A stretch of DNA of 64,000 nt from Rhizobium sp. C4 (GTDB taxonomy: Bacteria > Pseudomonadota > Alphaproteobacteria > Rhizobiales > Rhizobiaceae), in NCBI RefSeq assembly GCF_021026315.1, contig NZ_JAJNCX010000015.1, forward strand, positions 57,315-121,314, given 5' to 3'. The notes below the pieces were generated by a model. It saw nothing but the letters and a program-made list of their open reading frames with translations, did not search any database and had not been told where the DNA came from. Shown in pieces: positions 17,997-27,480 of the stretch (the first letter of the stretch is position 1; each line of letters starts with the position of its first letter). The position numbers and the translations under genes were made by a program.

Positions 17997-18279
17997 GCAG
18001 GAATTTCGAGATTATTTTGACGCAGGAATCAGGGAGTGTCCGGGAGCCAGATCAAGAGTGCCGGCGGATGACGCTGATATTTTGATGCGCTTGCATCTGA
18101 GTCCGGAGAAAGCTCACGGGGCGGGCTACTTGGTAATTATGCACTTACAAAAAATGCAGTTTTCTGCCGCACACCGGAGAGCTGACGTGGTCGATCCCAG
18201 GTCGAGCAAGCGCGAACCATGCGAGAAGGAAGGCCTCTCAACCTTCCGCAACCTCCACCCGGCAAATCGGGCTTTGCGC

Positions 18280-18310
18280 AAAAACAATCGCCCGCCGAAT
18301 GGCGGGCGAT
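18280..18310 (-). terminator. Rho-independent terminator of the amidohydrolase transcript
   Basis: A perfect 10-bp stem (ATCGCCCGCC at 18287-18296 with its complement at 18301-18310, 4-base loop). On the minus strand it is followed by TTGTTTTTG. It lies 46 bp after the amidohydrolase stop codon and should end the ABC-amidohydrolase transcript. The rest of the gap 17997-18355 shows no credible gene. Confidence 0.85.
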
Positions 18311-18355
18311 CTTGTTCCGATATGCAGAATACCGGCAAAGTCTATCAGAACCGCA

Positions 18356-20026
18356 TCAGGACAGGGTGTGCGTGATGCGTCCGTCGCAGATGGTCACGGC
18401 AACCTTGAGATCCGCAACGGCCTCGGGCGCGGTCGCCTCGATATCGCCGGTCAACACGACGACATCGGCGAGATAGCCGGGCTTCAGGATGCCCTTGCGG
18501 TCTTCCATGAATTCCACCCAGGCGCAGTTCTTCGTATAGCCCTCGAGAAGTTCGATCAGCGACAGGCGCTCGTCCTTCAGGTCATCGCGCCAGGTCTTGC
18601 GGATCAGCGCGCCATGAATGCAGGCAATCGGGTCGAGCGGCGTCACCGGCCAGTCGGTGCCGTGCACAAGCGTGACGCCCGTGTCCTTGATCGTGCGCCA
18701 GGCGAAGGCGAGCGGCCAGCGCTTCTCGCCGATACGGCCGAGATAGGGCTGCAGCGGCAGGTCGCCGGTACCCGGCGGATGGGTCGGCTGCATGGAGCCG
18801 ACAACACCGAGCTCGGCCAGACGCGGCACGTCTTCCCGCTCGATCGTTTCGATATGCTCGATGCGGTGACGGCTGTCACGCGCGCCATTGACCTTGCGCG
18901 CATGTTCATAGGCATCCAGCACCTCGCGCACAGCACCGCTGCCGATGGCGTGAACGGCCAGCTGGAAGCCGAGACGATCGGCTTCGGCGGCAACCGCGTT
19001 GAACTGCTCGGCGGGGAAGAGCGGATCGCCATTCTCCTGCGGCCGGTCGCCATAGCCACCGACCATGACGGCGGTGCCGGATTCGACCACGCCATCGGCG
19101 AACATCTTGACGAAATCGCAGCGCAGGCGATCCGTGTTGTAGCGTTCGCGCCAGACGGCGGCCTTTTCTTCAAGCACGCTCAGCGGCATGAAATTCTTCA
19201 TGTGATAGGGCATGCGCACGCGGGCCGGCAGGCCTTCCGTCTTCTCGATCTCGTCGAGGAGTTCCAGCTGGTAGAGGCTGCCGTCCATGTTCTGGAACGA
19301 GGTGATACCGAGCGAGGCACAATAGGCGAGCCCCTTCTTGAAGAGCGCGACGTCATTGGCGCGCTGTTCGGCGTTGACAGAGTCGGGATCTCCACCCGTC
19401 GCAATCCCGAAGCGTTCACGTCCGCCATTGGCGCCAAGTTCCAGCACCGGGCCCATCGCCTCGTTCTCGCGCAGTTCGCCCGAGGCAAGGCCATCGGCCG
19501 CCATGACGATCTCGTTGCCGACGCCGAGCGACTTGCCGTTCAGAATGCCGGCAGCCTTGAGAGCAGCCGTGTTCGCCCAGCCGGTGTGATGGTCGGGCGC
19601 GATCAGCAGAAGCGGGCGGTCCGGCGAGATCGCATCGAGCCTGTGGCGATCGGCGGCGGCATCGCCGAAAATGACGTAATCGGCACTGTTGCAGACCAGA
19701 AGCGGCAGATCCGGATTTTCGGCGGCGTAAGCGGTGATCGCCTTGCGCAGCGCCTCTTCGCCGCGGATCCCGATCAGCGACAATTGCGTCAGCCCGAGCG
19801 AGCCGCCGAAGATATGCATGTGGGATTCGTTGAAGCCGGGCAGGATCGTGCCGCCGGCAGCGTCGATGACGCGTGTCGAGGGGCCGGCCAGTTCCATGGC
19901 TTCGGCATCCGAGCCGACCTTGATGATCCGGTTTCCGGCAATGGCGACGGCCTGACCGCGTGGCAACGCGTCGTCCATCGTGATGACATTGCCGTTTCTG
20001 ATGACGATATCGGCAGGTTGGCCCAT
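18356..20026 (-). CDS. Amidohydrolase, YtcJ-like (amidohydrolase 3 family)
   Basis: A 556-residue metal-dependent hydrolase. It begins with the composite beta-domain DIVIRNGNVITMDD; the TIM-barrel metal site SHMH is at about 68-71, HRIEHIE supplies metal-site histidines in the C-terminal half, and the terminal metal aspartate is in HGTDWPVTPLDP. Family members hydrolyse amide or carbamate bonds, but substrates are hard to predict. It is the last gene of an operon with a polyamine-type ABC transporter, 90 bp after the binding-protein gene, so its substrate is probably the compound imported by that system (for example an N-acylated amine). It has no signal peptide, so it is cytosolic. Confidence 0.88.
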   Translation of the reverse strand: MGQPADIVIRNGNVITMDDALPRGQAVAIAGNRIIKVGSDAEAMELAGPSTRVIDAAGGTILPGFNESHMHIFGGSLGLTQLSLIGIRGEEALRKAITAYAAENPDLPLLVCNSADYVIFGDAAADRHRLDAISPDRPLLLIAPDHHTGWANTAALKAAGILNGKSLGVGNEIVMAADGLASGELRENEAMGPVLELGANGGRERFGIATGGDPDSVNAEQRANDVALFKKGLAYCASLGITSFQNMDGSLYQLELLDEIEKTEGLPARVRMPYHMKNFMPLSVLEEKAAVWRERYNTDRLRCDFVKMFADGVVESGTAVMVGGYGDRPQENGDPLFPAEQFNAVAAEADRLGFQLAVHAIGSGAVREVLDAYEHARKVNGARDSRHRIEHIETIEREDVPRLAELGVVGSMQPTHPPGTGDLPLQPYLGRIGEKRWPLAFAWRTIKDTGVTLVHGTDWPVTPLDPIACIHGALIRKTWRDDLKDERLSLIELLEGYTKNCAWVEFMEDRKGILKPGYLADVVVLTGDIEATAPEAVADLKVAVTICDGRITHTLS

Positions 20027-20058
20027 GGTGTTCTTCCCTTTGGCAAATGCGTTCCATG

Positions 20059-20081
20059 GCGCGCCGGCGGAACCGGCGCGC
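20059..20081 (-). other. Intercistronic stem-loop between binding protein and amidohydrolase
   Basis: A perfect 9-bp GC stem (GCGCGCCGG with CCGGCGCGC, 5-base loop) lies between the two genes with no T-tract. Such hairpins often protect the upstream binding-protein mRNA from 3' decay and lower expression of the next gene. The role is inferred. Confidence 0.6.
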
Positions 20082-20116
20082 TATTCAGTCTGTCGAGGAG
20101 TTGATCCCGGCTGCGC

Positions 20117-21139
20117 TTACTTGCGCAGGTTCGTCCAGATCTTGTTGTAGAGCTCGATCACCTCGGCGCTGCAAGGCGGCGAGAACTGGACCTTGAAATC
20201 GGCCGGACGCTTGAGTTCCGCAGACGCACCCAGATCCTTGTCGAGGAACTTCTCAGAACCGGTGATCCCGTTGCTGTAGGTTGCGAAGTTCGAGATCATC
20301 GCAGCGTTTTCGGGATCCATGATGAAGTTCTGGAAGAGCTTGGCGTTCTCCATGTTCTTCGCGCCCTTGAGCACTGCCACGTTGTCGACGAAGCCTTCGA
20401 CGCCTTCCTTCGGGAAGCCGAACTTCAGCGTGGCGCGATTGGCGCGCGCGCGGTAGGCCGCACCGTCCCAGATGATGGAGGCATCGACGTCCTTGGACTG
20501 GAGCAGCGTGATCCCGTCATAGCTGAAGGTGCGCCAGGCGGGCTTGGCGGCCAGGAGCAGTTCGTTGATCTGCTTCAGCTCGGCCTTGTCGGAGGTGCAG
20601 AGCTTGAAGCCCTTGTAGTGCTCGGCTGCATGGATGACCGAGACCATGTCGTCGAGCACGTTGATGCGGCCCTTGAGTTCCGCCGGCGGGTTGAAGATGA
20701 CAGCCCAGGTATCGATGTCGCCCTTGTAGACGCCGGTATCAACCGAAAGGCTGGTGATGCCGATCTGCCACGGAACGGTGTAGTGGCGGCCCTCGTCGTA
20801 ATAGAGGTTCACCATCTCGGGCTTCATGTTCTTGAAGTTTTCCATCTTGTTCGGCTCGGTGGCCTCAAGAAGACCGTCCTTCTTCATGATGTCGACGGCG
20901 TAGTCGGACGGAACGACGATGTCATAGCCGGAGCCGCCGGCCTTGACCTTCGCCATCATGGATTCGTTGCTGTCATAGGTGTCGAGCGTAACCTTGACGT
21001 CGTACTGCTTCTCGAACTTCTTGATGAGGTCCGGGCTGGTGTAGTTGCCCCAGTTGTAGATATGCAGTTCGCCGGCTGCAAAGGAGGTGCTGGCCGAAAG
21101 CAGAAGCCCGGCGATGGCGAGAGAGGTCAGTTTCTTCAT
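20117..21139 (-). CDS. Periplasmic binding protein of a polyamine-type ABC transporter
   Basis: A 340-residue PotD/PotF-family solute-binding protein. The signal peptide has hydrophobic core LAIAGLLLSAS and cleavage near SFAAG (about residue 22). The mature protein opens with LHIYNWGNYTSPDLIKKFEKQ, where the family's YNWG..T/S..P signature is clear, followed by YDIVVPSDYAVDIMKK. PotD/F homologues bind putrescine, spermidine or related cationic amines. The acidic ligand-site residues cannot be assigned without a structural alignment. It lies 27 bp after the permease gene, in an unusual order where the binding protein follows ATPase and permeases. Confidence 0.92.
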   Translation of the reverse strand: MKKLTSLAIAGLLLSASTSFAAGELHIYNWGNYTSPDLIKKFEKQYDVKVTLDTYDSNESMMAKVKAGGSGYDIVVPSDYAVDIMKKDGLLEATEPNKMENFKNMKPEMVNLYYDEGRHYTVPWQIGITSLSVDTGVYKGDIDTWAVIFNPPAELKGRINVLDDMVSVIHAAEHYKGFKLCTSDKAELKQINELLLAAKPAWRTFSYDGITLLQSKDVDASIIWDGAAYRARANRATLKFGFPKEGVEGFVDNVAVLKGAKNMENAKLFQNFIMDPENAAMISNFATYSNGITGSEKFLDKDLGASAELKRPADFKVQFSPPCSAEVIELYNKIWTNLRK

Positions 21140-21166
21140 TTCTATTGTTCCCTTCTTGTTAGGAAA

Positions 21167-21991
21167 TTAGTCCTGCTTCTTTTTTGTCAGGACGAAAGAC
21201 AGAATGATGAATGCGATGGAAACGAGGAGCAGCACCGTGCACATGGCATTGAGTTCAGGCGTGACGATGTTGCGGATGCGCGACCAGATGAAGAGCGGCA
21301 GCGTGGTTTCGCCGGGACCCGCAATCAGCTGGGTGATGGTGAAGTCGTCAAACGAGACGATGAAGGCGAGCGCCGCCCCGGAGGAGATGCCGGGCAGGAG
21401 CAGCGGCAGCGTCACATAGCGAAACGTCTTCCAGCGATCCGCGTAGAGATCCGCCGCCGCATTTTCCAGCGTCACGTCCATGCCCTCGAGCCGAGCCTTG
21501 ATCGGCAGATAGGCGAAGGGAATGCAGAAGGACGTATGCGCCAGCACGATCTTCAGGATGCCAAAGCTGATGCCGAAGGCCTGCGCGATGAAGGAAAAGA
21601 AGGCGAGCAGCGACACCGCGCTGACGATTTCCGGCACGATCAGCGGCGAGGTGATGATCAGCATCGTCGCCCCCTGCCCGCGCCAGCGCTTGACCCTTGT
21701 GGTGGCAAGCGCTGCCATCGTGCCGAGGATTGTCGACATGACCGTCGCCGCAACGGCAACGACGATCGACAGGATGGCGGAGTCGAAGAAGCCCTGGTTC
21801 TTCATCAGCGTCACATACCAGCGCAGGGAGAAGCCCTGCCAGGATGCGCCAATGCTCATCGCATTATTGAACGAGAAAACGAGCACGACGAGGATCGGCA
21901 GGTAGAGCGCCACGAGGCAGGCGACCGCGATGAAGCCGAAGCCGGTCTGGCGCTTGATGTCGATCTTTCCGGTGGATGCAAAACTAGCCAT
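21167..21991 (-). CDS. ABC transporter permease (PotC/PotI type)
   Basis: A 274-residue inner-membrane permease with six predicted helices. The EAA loop that docks on the ATPase is visible as ENAAADLYADRWKTFRYV-TLPLLLPG. The N terminus includes a basic stretch before helix 1 (TGFGFIAVACLVALYLPILVV, given here only as its start TGFGFIAVACL). It overlaps the upstream permease gene by 8 bases, so the two are co-translated and presumably form a heterodimer. The C terminus KKKQD is cytosolic. Confidence 0.92.
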   Translation of the reverse strand: MASFASTGKIDIKRQTGFGFIAVACLVALYLPILVVLVFSFNNAMSIGASWQGFSLRWYVTLMKNQGFFDSAILSIVVAVAATVMSTILGTMAALATTRVKRWRGQGATMLIITSPLIVPEIVSAVSLLAFFSFIAQAFGISFGILKIVLAHTSFCIPFAYLPIKARLEGMDVTLENAAADLYADRWKTFRYVTLPLLLPGISSGAALAFIVSFDDFTITQLIAGPGETTLPLFIWSRIRNIVTPELNAMCTVLLLVSIAFIILSFVLTKKKQD

Positions 21992-22889
21992 GTTTCACCT
22001 GTCCCGAACGGCGGAGCTGGAAGAGAAGTGCGAGCATGACGATGACCATGAGCACGATCGAAAAGGCGGAACCGAGCGGCCAGTTGCGCGACGAGCCAAA
22101 CTGCAGCGCGATCAGGTCGCCGATCATCAGATGGCTGCCGCCACCGAGCAGAAGCGGCGTCACATAGGCCCCGAAGGCCGGCACGAAGACGAGGATGCTG
22201 CCCGTGACGATGCCGGGCTTGGCAAGCGGAATGATGATCTGCGTCAGCACCTGGAAACGGTTCGCATAGAGATCGAAGCCGGCCTCGGCGAGGCGGAAAT
22301 CGAACTTCTCCAGCGAGGCATAGATCGGCAGCACCATGAAGGGCAGGAAGCTGTAGACGAGGCCAAGCAGGATGGCGAAGTTCGTGTAGAGCAGCGTGAT
22401 CGGGTGATCGATGACACCGAGATCCAGGAGGATCGTGTTGATCAGCCCCTCGTCGCGGATGATGAACATGACCGCAATGGTGCGCACCAGAAGGTTCGAC
22501 CAGAACGGGATGGTCAGCAGCAGCACCCAGATGTTGCGCTTGTCCGCCGGCCGGGTTGCCATGAAATAGGCAGTCGGAAAACCGACCAGAACGCAGAGTA
22601 CCGTGGTCACGACACCGAAAATGGCAGTGCGGAGGTAGATTTCCAGATAGGCAGGCGAGAAGGTCAGCGTATCGTCGAACATGTCGCGCTGGAAGATGAG
22701 CGAGACATAGGCCTCAAGCGAGAATTTCGGCACGACGCCGCCATATTCGCCCGGAGCCATCAAGGAATAGACGACCACGATCATCAACGGGATCAGGCCG
22801 AGGGCGATCATGATCAGAATGGCGGGCAAGGCGAGGAGCCGGTGACGCCGGGTATCCTCTTTGTCCTGAAGGGTGGCGAGTTCCGACAT
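21984..22889 (-). CDS. ABC transporter permease (PotB/PotH type)
   Basis: A 301-residue permease with six predicted helices and the EAA loop LAEAGFDLYANRFQVLTQII-IPLAKPG. The segment YFMATRPADKRNIWVLLLTIPFW is typical of the PotB/PotH group (short motif: TRPADKRN then LTIPFW). It follows the ATPase gene by 4 bp and overlaps the second permease. Together they form the membrane channel of the polyamine-type importer. Confidence 0.92.
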   Translation of the reverse strand: MSELATLQDKEDTRRHRLLALPAILIMIALGLIPLMIVVVYSLMAPGEYGGVVPKFSLEAYVSLIFQRDMFDDTLTFSPAYLEIYLRTAIFGVVTTVLCVLVGFPTAYFMATRPADKRNIWVLLLTIPFWSNLLVRTIAVMFIIRDEGLINTILLDLGVIDHPITLLYTNFAILLGLVYSFLPFMVLPIYASLEKFDFRLAEAGFDLYANRFQVLTQIIIPLAKPGIVTGSILVFVPAFGAYVTPLLLGGGSHLMIGDLIALQFGSSRNWPLGSAFSIVLMVIVMLALLFQLRRSGQVKHG

Positions 22890-22893
22890 GGCC

Positions 22894-23997
22894 TCAATCC
22901 TTCAGGATCTGGGCGACGCGCGGGGGAATGGCGACGCCGATCTTCTGGCCCTCGGCCAGACCTTCGCGCATGCCGGGGCGGTTCTGCTGACGAATCGTCA
23001 GCGCAGTGCCATCGCCAAGGCGTGCATGCACATGCCTGTCCGTGCCGAAATAGACGATCTGCTCGACCGTGGCATCGACCGACTGGGGAGACCCGGGATC
23101 CACCATTTCAAGCTGTTCCGGGCGCACGACGATGGTAACCGAACCCGAACTTGCGACCGACTTTGCCGTCAGCGCCTCGACGGTCACGCCGCAGCGCAGG
23201 TTCACCGTGCCGGCACCGCCGGCACTTGCCGTCAGCTCGCCCTCAAGGAAATTCGTCTCGCCGATGAAGCCGGCAACGAAGCGGTCGGCCGGATGTTCGT
23301 AGATGTCATGCGCGGAACCGATCTGCAGCACCTTGCCGCCATTCATGACCGCGATGCGGTCCGACATGGTCAGCGCTTCTTCCTGGTCATGCGTGACGAA
23401 GATGAAGGTGATCTCGGTTTCCTGCTGCAGGCGCTTCAGTTCGATCTGCATCGACTTGCGCAGCTTCAGGTCAAGGGCGGACAGCGGCTCGTCGAGAAGC
23501 AGAAGCTTCGGCTTGGGAGCGAGCGCACGCGCCAGCGCGATGCGCTGCTGCTGGCCGCCGGAAAGCTGGGTGACGGAGCGGTTGCCGGCATCTTCGAGCC
23601 TGACGAGGCGAAGCATCTCCTTGACCGTCGCGGAAATCTCCGCTGCACTCTTGCCCAGCATCTTCAGGCCGAAGCCGATATTCTCGGCGACCGTCATATG
23701 CGGGAAGAGCGCGTAGTTCTGGAACACCGTGTTGATCGGCCGCCTGTTGGGCGGCAGCATCGAGATATCCGAACCATCCAGCAGGATCTTGCCGTCGGTC
23801 GGCGCTTCGAAGCCTGCCAGCATGCGCAACAGGGTTGTCTTGCCGCAACCGGAGGGGCCAAGCAGCGTGAAGAATTCGTTGGGCCGGATTTCGATGGAGA
23901 CGTCGTTGACGGCGCGGAAATTGCCGAAATCCTTCAGAACACTCAGGATGGAGACAGAGCCGCCCTTGGCGGTCTGCGAGGACGCAATATTGCTCAT
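22894..23997 (-). CDS. ATP-binding subunit of the polyamine-type ABC transporter (PotA/PotG)
   Basis: A 367-residue ATPase. Walker A is GPSGCGKTT (about 48-56), the Q-loop is in [11 protein letters not shown], the ABC signature LSGGQQQR lies near 145, Walker B is [11 protein letters not shown], and the H-loop histidine is in [11 protein letters not shown]-terminal TOBE regulatory domain starts near residue 280. This architecture is that of spermidine/putrescine and related importers. It is the first gene of the five-gene operon. The 380-bp region upstream, shared with a divergent TetR gene, must hold its promoter. Confidence 0.95.
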   Translation of the reverse strand: MSNIASSQTAKGGSVSILSVLKDFGNFRAVNDVSIEIRPNEFFTLLGPSGCGKTTLLRMLAGFEAPTDGKILLDGSDISMLPPNRRPINTVFQNYALFPHMTVAENIGFGLKMLGKSAAEISATVKEMLRLVRLEDAGNRSVTQLSGGQQQRIALARALAPKPKLLLLDEPLSALDLKLRKSMQIELKRLQQETEITFIFVTHDQEEALTMSDRIAVMNGGKVLQIGSAHDIYEHPADRFVAGFIGETNFLEGELTASAGGAGTVNLRCGVTVEALTAKSVASSGSVTIVVRPEQLEMVDPGSPQSVDATVEQIVYFGTDRHVHARLGDGTALTIRQQNRPGMREGLAEGQKIGVAIPPRVAQILKD

Positions 23998-24340
23998 GAG
24001 TTAAAGAGCCACCCAGTTTGAGCTTCGCCGAAAATGCATCGGTTTCAGACTCCCAGTTTCAAGCTTCGACGTCACAGTCCCCTGCAGTCGGACGCAAGAA
24101 ACCGTTGTTGCAAAGACTATCTTTGCAACTGACATCTGTTCGGATCGAATACGCAGGCCCTTTTCAAGACAACCAGACGGGACGTTAGATTGTCCGCCGC
24201 TCTCCGCTTGTCTTTTCGGAGCCGATTTCATGTCCTTCAACGGCTTCAACCAGCCGGTGAAATTTTGGTTGTTCCCGCTCTTGTCTTTGTTATTGGCGGA
24301 TGTCAGTTACTGTACAATGCGAACCATTTGTGTCAATAAA

Positions 24341-24361
24341 ATCTTTTACGGCGTAAAGGAT
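24341..24361. promoter_or_regulatory. Palindromic operator candidate before the TetR gene
   Basis: ATCTTTTAC and GTAAAGGAT form a 9+3+9 inverted repeat with one mismatch, ending 17 bases before the TTG start and just upstream of the ribosome site. The position suits autorepression by the TetR protein. The remainder of the divergent gap 24001-24340 has no credible gene. Confidence 0.55.
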
Positions 24362-24377
24362 CTATTGAGGAGGTCAT

Positions 24378-25019
24378 TTGACTTTGTCTCAGAGTGCGAC
24401 GGCAGGCCTGCGCGAGCGGCAGAAACAACAGCGACGCGACGCGATCATGGACAGTGCGCGCGCTCTTTTCGAGCGACTTGGCATCGAAGACAGCACCATG
24501 GCCATGATTGCCGCGGAAGCGGGCGTTTCCACACCCACCGTCTTCAACTATTTCGGCAGCCGTGACGAACTGCTGCTGGCGATCATCTTTCAGGGCCACC
24601 AGGAGGCGATCGACCATTATCGCAGACACATCCAGCGCCAGACCGACAGCCTCGCGGACGATCTGTGCGAACTTCTGAGCGACCTGACCGAGCGCTCGCT
24701 GGAAATTTTCAGCAAACCCGTCTGGCGCTATGCGGAATCGACCGCGATCCGCTACCCGCAATCCGAATTCGTCAAACGCTACAGCCAGATCGACGATGCG
24801 CTGATCAGGACGATCAGCGACATGCTGGTCGCTCATGACTGCAGGACGCGGCGGGGCGGCACCTTTGACGCCGACGCCCTTGCCACCATCATCTACAACC
24901 ACTGGCTCGTTCACTACCTTGCCTGCCTGAAGGACGAAACGATGACGCTGGAGACGCATCTGGCGCGGGTTCTTCCGGAGATCAGGCATCTGCTGGACCT
25001 GATCTTCGAAGACGCCTGA
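24378..25019 (+). CDS. TetR/AcrR family transcriptional regulator
   Basis: A 213-residue repressor-type protein. The N-terminal helix-turn-helix (about 15-60) reads RRDAIMDSARALFE, then MAMIAAEAGVSTPTVFNYF and GSRDELL, the normal TetR pattern. The C-terminal ligand domain is all-helical without a recognisable ligand. Translation starts at TTG 24378 (or TTG 24384) since no ATG lies near; GAGGAGG at 24367-24373 is the ribosome site. It diverges from the polyamine-type ABC operon and converges on the aldehyde dehydrogenase 20 bp away, so it likely controls both. Confidence 0.88.
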   Translation: MTLSQSATAGLRERQKQQRRDAIMDSARALFERLGIEDSTMAMIAAEAGVSTPTVFNYFGSRDELLLAIIFQGHQEAIDHYRRHIQRQTDSLADDLCELLSDLTERSLEIFSKPVWRYAESTAIRYPQSEFVKRYSQIDDALIRTISDMLVAHDCRTRRGGTFDADALATIIYNHWLVHYLACLKDETMTLETHLARVLPEIRHLLDLIFEDA

Positions 25020-25039
25020 GTGGATGCGTCTCGCCATCA

Positions 25040-26476
25040 TCATTCGGCGTAACCGATGATGCCCTTGATCTCGAGGAAGTCGTCGAGACCGAACTCGCCA
25101 TATTCGCGCCCGTTGCCGGACTGCTTCATGCCACCGAAGGGCGCATAGGTGTCCCAGTCCGGATAGTTGATGTGCACGTTGCCGGCACGCAGACGACGCG
25201 CGACGCGGCGCGCACGATCGAGGTCCGACGACGAGACATAGGCGGCCAGACCATAGATCGTGTCATTGGCGATGCGGATGGCGTCTTCCTCGTCCTGGTA
25301 ACCGACGATCGAGAGAACCGGTCCGAAAATCTCTTCGCGCTCGATGCGCATGCCGGGCTTCACATCAGCAAACACGGTCGGGCGAACGAAATAGCCGCGG
25401 TTGAGACCTTCCGGACGACCAAGCCCGCCGGCGGCGAGCGTCGCGCCTTCGGCAATGCCGGATGCGATCAGGTCCTGGATCTTGTCATACTGCATCTGGC
25501 TGACGACCGGGCCGAGGCGAACGCCATCGCGGTCGGCCGGGCCGACGGTCACAGACCCTGCGGCTTCCGCCGCCACGGTTGCGGCAAGTGACATCCGCTC
25601 CTGCGGCACCAGCATGCGCGTCGCCGCATTGCAGGACTGCCCGGTATTGTCGAAGCATTCGAGCGTACCCTGCCGTACGGCAGCCGCGAAGTCGGCTTCG
25701 GCGTCCTGGAGGATGATGTTGGCGGACTTGCCGCCGAGTTCCTGATGCACGCGCTTGACGGTTGCGGCAGCGGCCTTGGCGACCGCAACGCCGGCGCGGT
25801 TCGAGCCGGTGATCGAGATCATGTGGACGTCGGGATGCGACGCCATGGCTTCGCCGACCGTCGGGCCGTCGCCGTTGACGAGGTTGAAGACGCCAGCCGG
25901 AACACCGGCCTCATGCATGATTTCGGCAAAGACCAGACCACTGATCGGTGCGACTTCGGAGGGCTTGAGGATCATGGTGCAGCCGGCGGCAAGCGCGGGC
26001 GCCACCTTGCAGGTGATCTGGTTGAGCGGCCAGTTCCACGGCGTGATCATGGCAACGACGCCGATCGCTTCCTTGGCGACCATCGTCTTGCCGACCATGC
26101 GCTCGAAGCGATAGTCCTTCATGACGTCGATCATGGTGCGGATATGCGCTTCGCCGCTGCCGACCTGGTTGTTCAGCGCCATTTTCTTCGGCGCACCCAT
26201 TTCATGCGAGATCGCCCAGGCGAGGTCTTCGGCGCGCTTCTTGTAGACGGAGAGAACCGACTTCAGCAGCTCCAGCCGTTCGGCAGGCGTCGTGAGGTAG
26301 AAGCTGTCGAAGGCCCTGGAGGCTGCCGCAACAGCCCGGTCCACATCGCCACGGCCACCCAGCGCAATCGTCGCAAAGGCTTCCTCGATTGACGGATCGA
26401 TGACCTCCAGCACGCCCTGCGCGTCGATCGGATCGACCCAGGCACCATTGATGTAGAACTGACCGTACTGCTTCAT
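25040..26476 (-). CDS. NAD(P)+-dependent aldehyde dehydrogenase
   Basis: A 478-residue ALDH-superfamily enzyme. The NAD-binding stretch MITPWNWPLNQI, the general-base glutamate in HQELGGKSAN, the catalytic cysteine in NTGQSCNAATR and the C-terminal EEIFGPVLS are all present. ATG 26476 has GGAG eight bases upstream; the open frame to 26545 adds residues with no family match. With a polyamine-type importer and amidohydrolase next door, it may oxidise an aminoaldehyde released from the amine substrate. It is 60-70% similar by eye to the second ALDH in this window (41089-42510), but that similarity was not computed. Confidence 0.92.
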   Translation of the reverse strand: MKQYGQFYINGAWVDPIDAQGVLEVIDPSIEEAFATIALGGRGDVDRAVAAASRAFDSFYLTTPAERLELLKSVLSVYKKRAEDLAWAISHEMGAPKKMALNNQVGSGEAHIRTMIDVMKDYRFERMVGKTMVAKEAIGVVAMITPWNWPLNQITCKVAPALAAGCTMILKPSEVAPISGLVFAEIMHEAGVPAGVFNLVNGDGPTVGEAMASHPDVHMISITGSNRAGVAVAKAAAATVKRVHQELGGKSANIILQDAEADFAAAVRQGTLECFDNTGQSCNAATRMLVPQERMSLAATVAAEAAGSVTVGPADRDGVRLGPVVSQMQYDKIQDLIASGIAEGATLAAGGLGRPEGLNRGYFVRPTVFADVKPGMRIEREEIFGPVLSIVGYQDEEDAIRIANDTIYGLAAYVSSSDLDRARRVARRLRAGNVHINYPDWDTYAPFGGMKQSGNGREYGEFGLDDFLEIKGIIGYAE

Positions 26477-26527
26477 CGGGAACTCCTGCAACGACATGAA
26501 ACCATCATTGCCTTTGACGATAGGCAA

Positions 26528-26560
26528 GATTTGATCATAATTCAATACGATTTGATCAAA
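26528..26560. promoter_or_regulatory. Direct repeats upstream of the aldehyde dehydrogenase
   Basis: GATTTGATCA occurs at 26528-26537 and again at 26549-26558, 21 bases apart (two helical turns). The second copy forms the palindrome TTTGATCAAA (26551-26560). The location, 50-85 bases before the ALDH start, suits cooperative regulator binding. Confidence 0.5.
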
Positions 26561-26804
26561 TTATCACAAAGAGTTTTCGCAGCGCACAAACCGGTCGCTC
26601 GCCGAGACCGTTTCAAGGCGCTGAGGCGCCACTCCCTGCCCCGCGTCACGGCATCGATTTTATATTCCGGACTGAGCTGTCGTCGCGTCTCTCATAATAG
26701 CCGGCTTCGCGCGGAACTTCATGCCGGAGCATCCAGAAAACCAGCACCCGACCATATTGCTCAGGCCTGCGAGGCTAGAGTGGCATGACATGCGTGAGAA
26801 AAGC

Positions 26805-26825
26805 CCGCCAGATGTCTCCTGGCGG
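26805..26825 (-). terminator. Candidate minus-strand terminator
   Basis: A 7-bp stem (CCGCCAG with CTGGCGG) is followed on the minus strand by GGGCTTTTCTC. It would stop transcription coming from the region of the TetR gene at 27487-28266. Support is moderate because the stem is short. Confidence 0.45.
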
Positions 26826-26839
26826 CCCCTGGGTGTGTT

Positions 26840-27480
26840 TGATTGGGTTACGGAGGCGTGAACGCACCAGGTTTCCGGGCGGCTCCAACGTCCAATAAGG
26901 CAGTTAGGTCCAGCGATGCCGAAGTCAGCGACATCAACATCACGATCAACGGGGCTTACGAGGCAGACGGAGGTCAGTCGGGCGCACCGTCGCAGGTCCT
27001 GCTCTCATGCGCTGCCGCAAGCGGGGCCGGGCTGAATATCATTGGCGATGACGGGAACGACGGCTTCGGCAATGGCGTGTCTGCGACAGGCGAGGTCGAT
27101 GGCAATCATCTCGCCGCCATTGCCGCGTGCAGCGACGGGTTCGATCTCGGTGACCAAGACTATCGGGGAACTTGGAACGACGACACGGGGGCTCACAGCG
27201 CGATGTTCTGATCAATCGGCTCGAATACAATGTTGAATGACCTCTGCTGCCACCGGTTTTGACCGTTATTCGACGGACGGCGGCCCCAGACCTCGGAGGC
27301 CTCGTTGGCGGATAGAATCAAGAGAGCCCAGAAGACGCGTGAATGCTTCTGGGCCCTGATCAAAAGCGGCGCGAGGGCGGCTGGCTCAAAAGCTCCATCG
27401 TCCTGATACGCAGCATACCGGATACCTGACAGGTCTCGTTACATTCTGTTCAGCTAGAACGTCGCCGGACGCGCCCGCTC
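26840..27480. other. Gene-poor stretch, possible gene remnant
   Basis: An open frame at 26843-27211 (+) starts with GTG and would encode 122 residues rich in Gly, Ala and Asp. It has no ribosome site that I can see and no recognisable motif, and the opposite strand is also open over 27005-27196. Either could be a decayed gene. An inverted repeat (GCCCAGAAG at 27326-27334 with CTTCTGGGC at 27346-27354) lies further right. Nothing else was recognised. Confidence 0.35.

Noticed and set aside
17997..18355. A 141-residue plus-strand frame from 17950 to 18375
   Set aside because: It runs through the MerR-type promoter and the terminator hairpin, lacks a ribosome site, and shows no motif.
18299..20104. 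A 601-residue plus-strand open frame opposite the amidohydrolase
   Set aside because: It mirrors a clear amidohydrolase with SHMH and TDWP motifs; the antisense protein is Arg/His/Asp-rich without domain features. High-GC DNA yields such shadows.
20618..23138. Two long plus-strand open frames (20618-22039, 21930-23138) opposite the permease genes
   Set aside because: They are extremely rich in Asp, His, Arg and Glu, as expected for the antisense of hydrophobic helices.
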